From positions 3,472,001 through 3,536,000 of the forward strand of contig JAJFZO010000229.1 of the NCBI GenBank assembly GCA_021397835.1: DNA of 64,000 nucleotides, in the 5' to 3' direction. The notes under the pieces are model-generated. The model saw nothing but the letters and a program-made list of their open reading frames with translations, made no database searches and had not been told where the DNA came from. Position numbers and translations under genes: made by a program. Shown piece by piece: positions 48,901 through 61,335 of this stretch (the first letter of the stretch is position 1; each line of letters opens with the position of its first letter). The stretch comes from Moringa oleifera. Taxonomy: Eukaryota; Streptophyta; Magnoliopsida; Brassicales; Moringaceae.

Positions 48901-51900
48901 AATTCTTTCAACATTCGGGGGTGATTTATATTTGTTTTTTTAGAAAATATACAATAATTTAATAAAATAAATAATTAAAATATATTTTATTTTATATTAA
49001 TATTATAAATAAAATAAAATAATTTTAATTTTTAAAATAAATATTATTTAAAATCTTAAATTTTATCTTTTATCTTCAATCAAATAAAATATATCCAAAA
49101 CAAATTTTGATCTATTGATTTTATTTAAATTAAATATTAACTCAAAATAATGATAAAAAATTAATAATTTTTTATTATTAAAATGACTAAAAACTACTGA
49201 AATAAATTATACACTTTATTTTGATTTTATTCCTTAATTTAAAAAATTTTTAACTAATTAGTTATTTTTATTATTTTTAAATTTTTGATAATATATTTTT
49301 TATATATGTGAAAAATTATAAATTAAAATTTTTTGTAAAATATTTTTAATTTGAGTATTTTTAATATTTAAATTTTTATTAGAATTTGATTTTGATAAAA
49401 TTAAATTGTTAAAATTTGTTTGGATACATTTAAAAGTAAAAGTTTGAATAAAGAAAAAAATAATATTTAAAACTTAAAATAATATTTATTCTTATTTTAT
49501 TAAAAATAATAACTAAAAATTTAAAACGTGTTTATTAATTTAGTTGGAAAGATGGAGAAAAGTAAGAGAAGGTAAGGGGAGTAGTTACTTTTCTATATCC
49601 TTTCATTTAGTTACCCATGTAAAGATAAATGGCATGGGATCAACTATGCGTTTTGCATCTCATCTCACCTTCTACTTTCATCTTTATTTTCATCAATTTT
49701 TATAAAGGGTGAGAAATTCATCTTCTCATTTAATGAATTAATAAAAAAAAAGTTACAATTTATTTGGTTTAAATTGTGAAGTTGAAAATTTTGATCTTAA
49801 TTTTTATTTTTTTCCCATTTGTAAATGAGAGAAATAGAATATTTTTTAATTTTAATATTAAAAAAATTTGTTTTTTGATAACTGAGATATCCGATTTAGA
49901 GAATTTGATTAATGAAAATAAATATTTACTTATTAACATTATGAATTTGCATATCCTTAAAATTTTAAAATTGGAAAACAAGAATATTGTGGTTCGTATA
50001 GCATTTAGTCAATAAGTATAACTTAATCTTTAGTTAATTATCGAGAGAGACGTTATAATTTTCTCAAAGTAAAGTAATTTAACATAAATGATAAATTATA
50101 GAATGATGTAATTCAATAATTGTGTTTAATTATTTTTGAATAGGTTATCATAGAATAACACATTGGACAAGCTAAGTAATATTTCATTTACCAAAAAAAA
50201 AAGAATGAATTAGTTATACTAGAAGCGTTTGCAATGAATCAAAAAAATTTTTACAAAATAAATTCCTTTGCATCACTACATTATATCAAAAATGGAAGAT
50301 GTTTTTTATGTTTTAAAAAAATTGTGTTAAAATCTTATGGCCTAATTTTTTGACCATTTAATGGATTGCAATTCAAAGAAACTTTTAAATTAATTTTTAA
50401 ATTTTTAAAGCATTGATATTAGTTATTATTACATATTTAATATTTTATTGTATTTAGGTAAATATTATTATTTATTTTTACCTATTTTTTATAATAGTAA
50501 AACATCAAACCAAATAAGGTTTTATAAAAAAAAATCAAAAATGTAATATAAATTTTAATAATAAAATTTACATTATCAAGTTACGAGAAGTCAAAATATA
50601 TTTAATATATTAATTTTGCCCAAAGGGTCCTCATTAACAACTTTAATTATTATTGCTATGTTCATAAAAATTCTAATATAAGTATTAATCCTAATAGATA
50701 AAAAGAATGTCATTAGTAAAATATTCAAATTTGTTGTAATGTGCGAGTATTATCGAGCAACGAATCATCTTAAAATCATTAAATTTCTTTCTTTGATTGT
50801 ATTGAAATCTATAATGAATGGAATCAATACCAATCATTTTGAGGGAGGATAAGTCACTTAGTAACATCTGACATATTTTAATAAACATTAAGATATAACT
50901 TAAAGATACTAAAATAATACATTTTGATCCACAATTATCAAAAGTTAGGTTCAAAAGTTAATTGAATGTGAAGAAGTTATCACTCTACAACACTTGTTCT
51001 AAGAACGATTACAAATTTAATTCTATGTTACTTCAAATTAATGTCTATCATATTTTAAACGTTAAGTTATAATTAAAGTTATTAAAATAAAAAATTTTAA
51101 TCTATGATGATCAAAGTTAAGTTATAAAGTCAATTAAATGAAAGGAAGGTGTTAGCACCACATAACACTCGTTTTAAGAATAACTACATATTAATCTAAT
51201 TATGTGTTATTCTAATTTCCTAGTAGAAGATCACATTCATTTCTTTATTTATATTTTCATTATTTTTATCATTATAACATAGAGATCTAAGAAAAATTTC
51301 ACCTCCAAAACACGAAGAAAAATAGTCATTACCATACTCTTTGAATTATTTCTATCATCAATTTTTTTTTCATTTTTTAAAAGTTTTTATCATCATTATG
51401 ATGAAGAATATTTTAATTCATTTTTTCTTAAAAATGTTTTAAAGTATTATTAAAAGTGTTAGGGCAACACGCCAATATTAGGTAGTGTGCCTAATACCAA
51501 TATTAGCTATTGCACATTGCTACTATGCATTGGTAGGCAGGGTGCTACTTGTCCCAACACTCATTGTTATGCATTATTACTATGTGCTAGTACCACACTT
51601 AGTGGATAATTTGTTACTACTATTGAGACTTTATTGTGTGTTGCTATTGCGCGTTGATAATGGGTGCTCTTGTGTGTGAGGATCCAATGTTAAGGTTTTC
51701 ACATTCTCTTCAATGATGAATGATCACCTAATCTTTATGATGTTTTTTACCCCAAAATTATAATTTTAAACTATAGAATTATAGATGCTTTTAATCTCAA
51801 CATAAAAATTTAATTACACATAATATAATTCATATATTTCGCTATAATACAAATTGATAAAATTTTAAGATTTTAATTAATATAAGTATTATAAAATCTA

Positions 51901-51985
51901 AGATAGATTCTAAATAATATATCTATATACCAATAAGATCGTATAGATGATGAATGGTACAACTTAAAAATTTTGATAAAGAAGA
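48901..51985. other. AT-rich intergenic DNA, no gene seen
   Basis: No conserved domain or tRNA was recognised, and open frames here are low-complexity. It contains one diverged tandem duplication (listed separately). At about 51460-51680 there is a stretch with repeated GCTATTG/CTACTATG-like words, looking like a short imperfect internal repeat. Confidence 0.5.
50866..51225. repeat. diverged ~180-bp tandem duplication
   Basis: A segment containing ACATATTTTAATAAAC, then ATTATCAAAAGTTAGGTT, then CTACAACACTTGTTCTAAG occurs at about 50866-51045. It recurs as ATCATATTTTAAACG, GATGATCAAAGTTAAGTT and CCACATAACACTCGTTTTAAG at about 51047-51225. Order and spacing are kept while about a quarter of the bases differ. 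It may be the relic of a satellite or of a terminal repeat. Confidence 0.65.
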
Positions 51986-51989
51986 AAAA

Positions 51990-52150
51990 ACTTACCTGAA
52001 TCTATGGCAGTAGCCATGACTAATGTGATTGATTGGTTTTTTAAAGATACAGAGAGGGTTTGATTTTTTTGTATACTTTTTGATAAGGAAGTAAAATAAA
52101 CATGTTACCCATTTATACAGAGTAACTCCCTTACAAATGCTGTCATTGCT
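51990..52150 (-). pseudogene. orphan promoter and first-exon-like segment
   Basis: Reading minus, a TATA-like TATAAATGGG (about 52120) is followed about 100 bp later by an ATG at 52017. That opens the short frame MATAIDS, ending at a good donor, CAG|GTAAG (about 51995). No matching second exon follows within 600 bp, where the sequence is AT-rich. It could be the start of a decayed gene, a captured gene end, or the leader of a retroelement. The protein start is too short to identify. Confidence 0.3.
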
Positions 52151-54600
52151 TGTAACTTTGTCTGACTACCCTTTAGGAATCATAACCCTATTTACCTTTT
52201 AGTATACCCATTTTATGTTACCAGCTCATTATAAATAGCATAAATAAGTAATGAATTCTATATACTTTGTCAATCTTACTTACATAAAAGGTATTTTTCA
52301 GTCTATTATTAAATCATGTATTGGATCACGTTATTAGATATGACATTTATTAGCAAGGTCATGTATCATGAATATAACATGTATGCCTCAATTTAGAAAA
52401 ATACCAACAATGTGAAAATAGTTGCAAAAGAAGAAAGAAAGAGGAAACAAAATCATAAGTACATGTTAAAATGGTATAACTATCATTTTATATGTTAAAA
52501 ACTATGAATACTAAAATTAACAAAAATCCACTAAATAAAAGTCTCACTTTGCAAAAAATCAAAATTTATGCTTGATAAAGATTATATAAATCTTAATATT
52601 TATTTTATGTTACTAATCAAATTTTTATGTTCAAAAAATGACAAATCAAACTCAGATTTATTAATTTAATCTAAATTAAACTTTAGTTCAAACGATTACG
52701 AGAAATTAAAGGTATGTTTGTTATTGAAATGCCTACAAAAAATAATTTAAATGAATTCTTCACTCTATTTCGGATCCATCCATCAAATTTAAATAATTTT
52801 TAATCTAAGATTTATTTTTATTAAATTTTCAAAATTTTTAACAATATAAATTTTAAAAAATATATACTTCACAAAACTCAAAAAATTCAAAAATTTTTTT
52901 GTAATGATAGTTTGAATATTTTTTAAAATTTATAAAAAAATTTAATTCAAAATTTCTTATATAAAATTTTTAATTTAAATAGTTTTAATTGTTAAATTTT
53001 TAACAGAGTTGAATTTGATTCAAATTAATAGATTAGACTTCCATAAGTAACTTTTTGATCATTAAAATTTTTTGATAATATAAAATAAATATCAAAATTT
53101 TATATAAGTTTTACCTTATATGTTTTTATTAAAATAATTTTTAAATTTTAATTTAAAAATTTATTAAAAAATGATTGGTAAATATTTAACTCTATTAGGA
53201 CATGTCATAAATTAGTTGCTTAACAAGATTTTAAAGTATACCTTTCTAGATATTTTTTATGTCAAAAAAATCAATATAATAATAAAAAAAAGAGAACCTC
53301 ATAAAATCTTCTATAAACATGGACAAAATGGATTTATTTACTTATTCATTTGTGTTTATGTTTTTTTTTTTTTTTTGTCACCGTCTCCATTATATGCAAT
53401 AAAAAAGTATCATATAGTTGGCTTTCACGTTTACTTTGCCCATAATGAAACAAGAGAAGATTAATAAACAACAAAACAAAAATTTTAACTAATCAAAAGC
53501 ACGCAATACATATTCTCTTGGCATCATAAAAGGGTGCAATATTTTTATAGAACGTCTGTTTTACATGTGTGTATTAAATTTGATGAGGTAAGTTGAACGA
53601 AAATATTATATTGATACTTGTTAAATAAATATAAATTTTTTGTGTAATTATTAAATTGTGTAAACAAATAAATTACAAATATTTTTAATATAATTAATGT
53701 AAATAATCATCACTAAATTATTTTATTAGAATATATAATGACCTAATTTTTTTGATTTTGACCATTGAGCTTAAGAGGACAATTCAATATAATTAACCAT
53801 TATATTTAATGCTTAAGTTTACAATATGTGCTATTGCATAAAATTCTTGAAAAGATAATAAATTATAAAACCATAAAGAAATTAATTATATCATGTTTAT
53901 TATTCATATCAAGCTTCAAAATTAGAAAAAAAAAAAACTATATGCTAACTATGAGTGTGAAACTCTTCAACATTATACAACATAGATGGCATGAATTAGC
54001 TTAGAAAACAAAGAAGGATAGGAAAACTAAACTCTTCAAAATTCAACGTTGTTATCATAAAATCATAAATTACATTAAAAATATTTGAGATTGAAATTAT
54101 TTAATATATATGCAGTCAAACTTATTAGGGTAAAATGATCAAAACACAGTTTAAATAATTTTGAATTTATTTTATTTTATAATTTTTTATATTTAAATAA
54201 AAATAAATAATTTTAATTATTATTTTAATAAATTATCATGTAATAAGTAATTACGTTTTCATTATAAAGGCCCCAATGATATGAAAATTACCATTCTGCA
54301 CTCTGATGATCTAACAATAGCCTGCCCTCTTCCAAAGCCTCGTCCACCGTGATTCGATTATAAATCCTGTGTGAATGCAAGTTTCAGAAGGAACAATGGA
54401 GACTGGTTTTGTTGAATGAGGACAAAAGATGGGATTGTTTTGTTAATCATATTTCTTCGAAATACTGGGAGGACGTGAGATCTTAACACTCTCTGCCCAA
54501 CTGCCCCTATCAACCAAAACCCAACCAAGGATCTCCTCGAAAAAGAAATGTGAAGAAAGCTAAGAGATGTGACGTCACCATCTCTGATCAACCTTATTGT
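52151..54600. other. AT-rich intergenic DNA, no gene seen
   Basis: No conserved domain, tRNA or transposon end was recognised. Open frames, such as 53216-53464, are low-complexity. From about 54290 the base composition rises as the promoter of the plus-strand carrier gene is approached. Confidence 0.5.
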
Positions 54601-54682
54601 TGGAAGGCCCCACTAATGGCCTATCTCATCAACAACCTTTACTTCATCTCTCTTATATTCTCTTCTCCTCTTCCCTACCTAT

Positions 54683-54714
54683 GTCTCTCTCTCTCTCTCT
54701 CGCTCTCTCGCTCT
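54683..54714. repeat. (CT)n microsatellite in the carrier gene promoter/leader
   Basis: An interrupted CT run about 180 bp upstream of the ATG at 54895. CT-rich tracts are common in plant 5' leaders and core promoters. A second CTCTCT tract lies near 54855. Confidence 0.8.
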
Positions 54715-54894
54715 GTATGTGTTGGAAAATAGAATTTGCACTATACCAGACGTATCCTTGTACAAATTCAACATACCCACCTTAAAAAGGAGGCCAAATG
54801 TCCAGCTATTGTCAAAGCCAGCCTAAATGACAATACCAGCCTAAATATTTTCCTCTCTCTCTCTCAGAGGGAAAAACATATATATAGGTAGAAA

Positions 54895-57800
54895 ATGGGA
54901 GGGCAGTCCAGAAAATGGATGATACTAGTGGCAACGACATGGATACAGGCGTTTACAGGGACAAACTTCGACTTCTCCTCATACTCATCCACCTTGAAGA
55001 CGGTTCTTGGGATATCTCAGGTGCAACTCAACTATTTGTCTGTGGCATCAGACGTGGGGAAGGCATTTGGCTGGTGCTCTGGCCTCTCGCTCATGTACTT
55101 CCCCTTGTGGGCCGTCATGTTCTTCGCTGCCTTCATGGGTTTCTTTGCCTACGGTCTCCAGTGGCTCGTCATCCAACAGATCATCTCCTTGCCTTATTTC
55201 CTGGTCAGTCCTCACATTTTTCCTATTCTTTTTCCTCCATTTTCTATGTTCTTTTTATGAAATAGATATTCACTGTTATTTCTTCTCAATTAATGTTTCT
55301 CTGGGGATTCTGCCTTAGTTTCTCTGCAATTCTCTGTTCTCTGCTTTTCTGAATTTTCTTGGGGTGGATTCTTTTGTTTTCCTATTTTTGACCCTTTTTT
55401 TCCTTAGAAGAAAAAAGGATTTAGCTCTTCAATGTTTGGTTCTGTCTTTTTCCTCGAGAGAGGGAGAGAGATCAATGAGATTGGTGATCATAAAAATTAG
55501 TGACTTTCTCTACCTAAACAAGAACAAACCACAACCGCACTTCAATTTTAATCTTAGTTAATATATCACAGCCAAGCAATTTTGGTGGTTTAGGTATCCT
55601 AGAGAGAAACCAATCGCATCTCCTTGTTTTTCTAAGACAATTGCCTGTTAGCAGTGGGCTTATTGGTGGGTGGGTGGAGAAGAAATTACCAAAAGCATTT
55701 ATGTGTTAGACAGGACTAGCCTTGGTCCCTATATACCTTAAAAGCTACTTCTTTTATTTTTTTCTTAAAAAAAGTGAAAAACTTCTAATACAGAATTGTT
55801 TATTAAACCCACTTGCTGGTAGTTGGAGTAGATAAGTTGGTGTTTCGTGGGATAAGAGAATGCTTTGGCATTACTCAAAATTTGTGATCTTTTCCTACCA
55901 CCCGGGTGGAGAGAGCCTTAAGGCCAAAGCCTCGGAGATCTAATTCAAATAACCAATTTTTGTGTATTTGCAAAATATTTAATTCAAACAGAACAGTGGA
56001 AAGCTAAGTTCACTTCCAAATATAAGTGTGCAAAACCTTACCTTTACCAACAAGCTTCATAGTACATATTGAAGACATACCTTTATGTGATTATGTCCTG
56101 TGGTAAAGGAGACAAATGTAACTTATTTGAAAGAGGAACTAAACTCTAAGTTGGGTTTCCTGGAGAGTGTCTTGACTGCTCATCATATAGATGCGGATGA
56201 GTTTTTCTTCACTCTGACAATTGGTGAGCTGAATATATTAAAAATTGAAATAAGAAATCCCTCTATCTAGAGCCCCTGGGTGCCCACCCTCTTGTAAACG
56301 AATTAATGATAACCAATGATATTTCTTCATTGTTCATTCTGAAAACTTAAAAATGGTGATAATATGGCTGGTTAACTTCCCTAATTGAGGCTAAAGCTCA
56401 GTGACTGCATTGTCTTACCAGGTTTACCAAAGTTCGTGAGATTTTCTTACTTTATTTTGTATTCGTGTCATGATAAGGATTTAAATAAACCATCGCACGT
56501 TCATATTGTCCTCTGTCTTCACGAGACCTACTGTTCTAAACTATAGTTCTTCAAATTACATCATGGATGAACAATATTATGTTAATTTAATGGCAGCTCC
56601 CCTGTAGAGAAATCTACTAAATCCTGTCCTATAGTAGAAGCAAATTTTTGTGGTAAGTTAGTTTTATTTTAGAAAGCATTTTACTAAAAGGTCTCAAAGA
56701 AAAGGATTAAAAGCAGATTAGGCTATTTTCCTTCTCTAGCACGGATGACAGTAATAAGTGGAAACAGAAACATCCTGCTCAAAAAGGAAGAAAAAAGAAA
56801 TTGGTGGAAACAGAAACATGACTGCATACACATGTGCTGTTGCTGCTATTTTGTCAAAAACTCTTTGATTGGTAGTTATGTCCATGTCAACATACAGCAC
56901 TCATTTGCACTCCTTGATTGAGTTGTCTCACTATATTCGATTCTAAGGAATGTCAACACACTCATATAAACCATGCATCTGTCCATGATTGCACACTTGT
57001 TATTTTCCTTGTGACTTAATGTTAAAAAGTTGTGAATTGCATACCTTAATTTGATGGTCCTTCTACTCATCCGAATGCACTGAGTCTGTCAATGCTGTGC
57101 AGGTGTTCCTTCTGTGTCTGTTAGCTGGCTGTAGCATCTGCTGGTTCAACACTGTATGCTTTGTATTATGCATCCAAAACTTCCCAACCAACCGGGCACT
57201 TGCATTATCCCTCACCATTAGTTTCAATGGGGTAAGTGCTGCGCTTTACACCCTTATAACCAATGCTATAAACCCTGAAAATGACACCCTCTATCTCTTC
57301 TTAAATGCACTTCTCCCTCTTTTTGCATCAGGCCTGGCTGTAATCCCTATCCTCCGCCAACCCCAGTCACGACCACTCTCACCTGATGCCGTCCCTTGTG
57401 AATCATCTATTTTTCTGCTCCTCAACATTTTATCTGTTATTACGGGCCTATATCTTCTCCTTCTAAACTCACTATCCTCAGATGCATCAAGGGCACGTAT
57501 TCTTCTTGCAGGGGCTATTGTCCTGTTATCCCTACCCTTGTGCTTGCCAGGCTTTGCCTATGCTAGGGATTTAGCTGAACGAACAGTACAACCATTCCTT
57601 TGCGATTCAAGTTTCAATTTGGTTGAATTGGATGACATGCAGCTCCATAGAAAACTTATGGGAACTCAGCACGACAGTAACTTGAGTAGAAGTTCATTTG
57701 ATGTGATAAACAAAGAAGGGTGTCTTCAAGAGGTGGTGGAGAAAGATAGATTAACTATGCTTTGTGAAGAACACCCAGCAAGATTGCTTGTCTGTAGGTG

Positions 57801-58730
57801 GGACTTCTGGCTTTATTATATGGCCTATTTTTGTGGGGGCACAATAGGGCTGGTTTATAGTAACAATCTGGGACAGATCATACAGTCACTTGGATATTAT
57901 TCTAGCCTTGATTCACTCATTACTCTCTACTCTTCATGCTCATTCTTTGGTCGTCTGCTTTCAGCTGCTCCAGATTTCCTGCATGAGTAAGTATTTATCA
58001 TGAAAACAAATATAGCTTATAATCTGCTCATCAGGTATCCTTTGGAATCAAACATTGACGGTTTCATGCTTTCTGCATGTACATAACTATTACTCATTTA
58101 GTTGACCAACAAGGCCTTTGTTAGAATTGAATGATTCTAGCAGTTTATTCTAGAGGTTTCCAGCCAAACATCATGTCCCTCAAACATTGTTTCGGTGTTT
58201 ACCCTGTAATCAGACAGAATACTAATGACCTATTCTTGAAATGTTTACAATGCAGCAAGGTGCACTTTGCAAGAACCGGATGGCTAGCAGTGGCAATAGT
58301 ACCTACACCAATTGCCTTCTTTCTGCTTGCTTCATCAGGCAGTGAGGCAATGTTATGTACTGCTACAAGCTTGCTAGGGCTTAGCTCAGGGTTTGTATTC
58401 TCAGCAGCTGTGTCAATAACGTCCGAGCTATTTGGACCAAAAAGCATCGGCATCAACCACAACATCCTCATCACCAACATCCCTATGGGATCGCTCCTCT
58501 ACGGCCTTCTTGCAGCTACGGTTTATGATTCAAATGCAAAGACTTCAAGCATGCAAAGCGTCCTCGGGGAAGCAATGGTCTGCATGGGCAGACAGTGCTA
58601 TCTCAAGACATTTATATGCTGGGGATGCATTTCCCTGCTAGGCCTAGTTTCAAGTTTCATGCTTTTCCTGAGAACCAGGCTTGCTTATGACCGTTTCAAG
58701 AGGAATCATATACAAACAGAATATTCTTAG
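54895..58730 (+). CDS. nodulin-like / NFD4-like major facilitator superfamily carrier, 3 exons
   Basis: Exons on plus: 54895-55203, 57103-57986, 58256-58730, giving 555 aa with phases closing (0, 2). The start MGGQSRKWMILVATTWIQAF and the early block FDFSSYSSTLKTVLGISQ.QLNYLSVASD.GKAFG are signatures of the plant nodulin-like MFS group that includes NUCLEAR FUSION DEFECTIVE 4. Hydrophobic segments recur along the protein (about 12). A hydrophilic loop in the middle (about residues 260-325) contains ARLLVCRWDFWLYYMAYF at its end, and the second half has GRLLSAAPDF and ARTGW. Family members are membrane proteins with largely unknown substrates. The fusion-defect phenotype named after NFD4 need not apply to this copy. 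Intron 1 is 1.9 kb. The gene looks intact and converges tail to tail with the B3 gene. Confidence 0.88.
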
Positions 58731-59029
58731 CTCAAACGTTGAAGCCCCATTTTTCCATGGGAGCTCAGTTTGTAATACATTTCAAAATGCACTAGAATTT
58801 TAGCAAAGTTTGAATGGCAAACAAATCATAGCATGACAAAGTGAAACAGATGCCTACTTCTCTTTAACTGAAGTACAAATTTAGAATCTCACCTGTAAAA
58901 GCTGGATAATTATACAAATTATGGTCTAGTAAATCTTCGATAGTGCATAATTTTTGTTCTTAAGAGTACCAAGATCATAGACATAACGGGCAATAGGCAC
59001 CCCCATGTAGTCATAATGAGGAAATGATC

Positions 59030-59939
59030 CTACAGAATTCTTATAGCCGTGTCCGCATTCAAACCATTCTCTTGGTCTAAAAATTCAAGCGGAATGTCAC
59101 CTCTGAGAATTTGGACCCTGAATTTGAGCATTGTAGGGTTGCTTTCCATGAGTTCAAATACACAAGCATCTCCAGTCTTGAGGTCATTGTCAATAACAAA
59201 GTTGCTCCAGCTTGCGTCAAACTTCTTATGGTGATAAGAACCTCCAAGGTACATTATCTCCCAGTTCTTGCTCTTGTATGTTAGACAAGTAGGGATCACA
59301 GCAGGAGGAAGAAATGGATGCATTTTGGCTGGAATCACCTGACATCAAGGAATGAAGATGTTATCACATTAAGCATCATAATACAATGTTGATTTCCTTT
59401 CCACCACATGCAGCATGCCAACTCTGGCCTAAGGAAGCTGTACTTGCTTCTTATCATGATGTTACAAGCCTGTCCAGAGTTGGAGTTCCTCAGAAGGAAG
59501 GCTACATACATCACATCACTGATATATAATGAGTTCGGCAATCTGATTATTACTGTGTCTTGCAATCAGTATGTGATGACAACTATTAATCATCCATGAC
59601 CTACCGAACTTATTCGATGCACCAAAATATGAAAACTAGGATCATCTTGATACACATGGAAATAGGGAGACATAAGAAATTAATAATTTCAAATCAACAT
59701 GAACTGCTTTTATTTTTTTATTTTTTTATCCCTTTCTTTCTCCTCCACTGTTTAGACTGAACAAAATTTGAGGTTAATATTATGGAAAGGAGTCTGATTA
59801 CCATTTGACACAGTGGTCTAACATTGGTTTTAGTAAGTACGACATGGAAATATGGCTTCCCTGAAAGTGGCCAAAATTCATCCCCATGCAACTCAATTGT
59901 GGCAGGGTTAAATGCGGGTCTGGCCTGTTGGTCCTCCAT
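59030..59939 (-). CDS. small single-B3-domain protein, 2 coding exons
   Basis: Coding exons on minus: 59939-59802 and 59338-59030, giving 148 aa (MEDQQARPAF...). The second exon starts with the GTG codon for Val after acceptor TCAG. The B3 DNA-binding fold is read as KPYFHVVLTKTNVRPL, then VIPAKMHPFLP, WEIMYLGG, WSNFVIDNDLKTGDACVFEL and KFRVQIL. These match the .F...L..S......IP..F, W.V, W..F...N.L..GD.C.FEL layout of plant B3/REM proteins. No activation or repression motif such as EAR is visible. A TAG stop stands in frame just upstream of the ATG, so the first Met is likely the true start. It would act in the nucleus as a transcription factor; its targets are unknown. It ends 300 bp from the stop of the convergent carrier gene. 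Confidence 0.8.
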
Positions 59940-60681
59940 TGGGAATATCCAACTTTGACTCCCGCACTACTTGCCAACAATTTATCTGCAAAGAACTTAG
60001 CTATTCAATCTCAGAGTATAATCAAATTACCAGAAGATGAAAAACTTTGGGCTACCTTGCAGTTTCCTGCAAGACAATGTGGAATAGAGGGAAAGACAAA
60101 AACTACAAGAGTGAAAAGACATGCACACATCCACTGCGAAAAGATTGACCTTACAGCTATAGAACGAAATGATATGATAAGGAATGAAAACATGATAAGA
60201 AGCTCAACACCAGAAAATCATGGATAAATAAGCAGAAATCAAGCAAGTTGGAATGGTTAGCACAATGCAGACCAGTAACAACAGGAGTGAATGAAGGACT
60301 GCAGACAGAGATCACTAACTCTGGCCAATTTGTTCAAAAGCCAATATCCTAATTGAAATTTAGGTTTCAACATTCTTGTAGTTATTTTTGTCATTGTCTT
60401 GGAAATGCACAAATAGACGAAAAATTGAGTTTCTACTCATAAAACAAATGCCGATATATAAAGCAAGTAAGAAATCTTCCGCTAAGGATAGTTTCAGTGC
60501 CCGAAAAGAAAAAAAAAAAGTCGTTTTACTGCAAAATAACATTATCTTCTAATAAAATAAAATTTCTGAAACAAACTATACACCATCAAAGAAAGTTAAA
60601 ATATTACTGTCTTGCATTAATTGCCCCAATATGTCTGTGCATAATAATATGTATTAAATACATAGACATACATATAATATA

Positions 60682-60745
60682 CGTATGTATGTATGTATGT
60701 ATGTATGAACGAATGTATGCACGTATGTATTCATGTATGCATGTA
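60682..60745. repeat. (ATGT)n tetranucleotide microsatellite
   Basis: Five or more perfect GTAT units followed by degenerate ATGC/ACGT variants, lying in the presumed 5' intron of the B3 gene. Probably length-polymorphic. Confidence 0.85.
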
Positions 60746-61068
60746 TGAGATATCTGTTTACATAGTAATGGATCCGTATGCTAACAACATTGATCAAGGT
60801 CAACAATGTGATCCAGTTCACATAATCTACCAATTAAGCACAAGCTTCAAACAGAACCCTAAATGAAGAGATTAGACAGGTTCGTATAATATTTCACCAG
60901 ATAAGCAAGAGAATGTAGCTCAAGATGTTATACAGCATCAGTAGCGCGTGAAATTTAACTTAAAACGGGAATTTTGCATTCTTACTTAAAATTCCACAGA
61001 TTAACTTGATAAGGTCACTCAACCAGTCAAAGGTCTTCAAATCAGAGGACTTGTAGAGTGAGTGAGAG

Positions 61069-61099
61069 AGTGTGTGTGTGAGAGAGAGAGAGAGAGAGG
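61069..61099. repeat. (GT)n(GA)n microsatellite beside a donor-like site of the B3 leader
   Basis: A short GT run passes into a GA run. On the minus strand this is a TC/AC tract directly after the donor-like CTAGGTAACC. The arrangement repeats what is seen at the first donor of the 2168-aa protein gene. Confidence 0.8.
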
Positions 61100-61335
61100 T
61101 TACCTAGGAGTCAATCTCAAGTGAAAGATGAAACAACTTTGAAAAGAATCTTAAACACCAGGCAACAGGAAAATAAAATAAAGAATGAATAAACGTCGGA
61201 GAAAATGGCGCCTCTGGCCGGAGTAAGCGGAGCCTCAGTGTCTCCAGTCCCTCTGTGCTTGGCAAATTCGCCTTTGACACCAAGGAAAATAAAAATGAAT
61301 AAGTTAGTATCATGAGCTGTCTGCTCATCAATTGT

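Larger units (their letters stand above)
59940..61335 (-). promoter_or_regulatory. probable long spliced 5' untranslated region and promoter of the B3 gene
   Basis: The minus strand has no B3-type coding exon here but shows transcript-like composition to about 61335. There are acceptor-like sites TTTGCAG (before about 59990) and TTGTCTTGCAG (before about 60072). A donor-like CTAGGTAACC lies at about 61105, just before a TC repeat. A GC-richer island at about 61200-61290 is a plausible first exon or transcription start. No upstream first B3 domain was found, although many B3/REM proteins have two. Exon boundaries are not certain. Confidence 0.45.

Noticed and set aside
54915..55318. Two other plus frames over exon 1 of the carrier gene
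   Set aside because: Shadows of the MFS coding frame. They lack the hydrophobic pattern and do not join to the later exons.
59030..59338. A complete small protein starting at 59338
   Set aside because: The first codon there is GTG directly after a TCAG acceptor, and the B3 domain starts in the upstream exon. It is exon 2, not a start.
59798..59980. 60-codon minus frame beginning MLASSAGVKVGYSQW
   Set aside because: It overlaps the first B3 coding exon in another frame and does not carry the B3 sequence.
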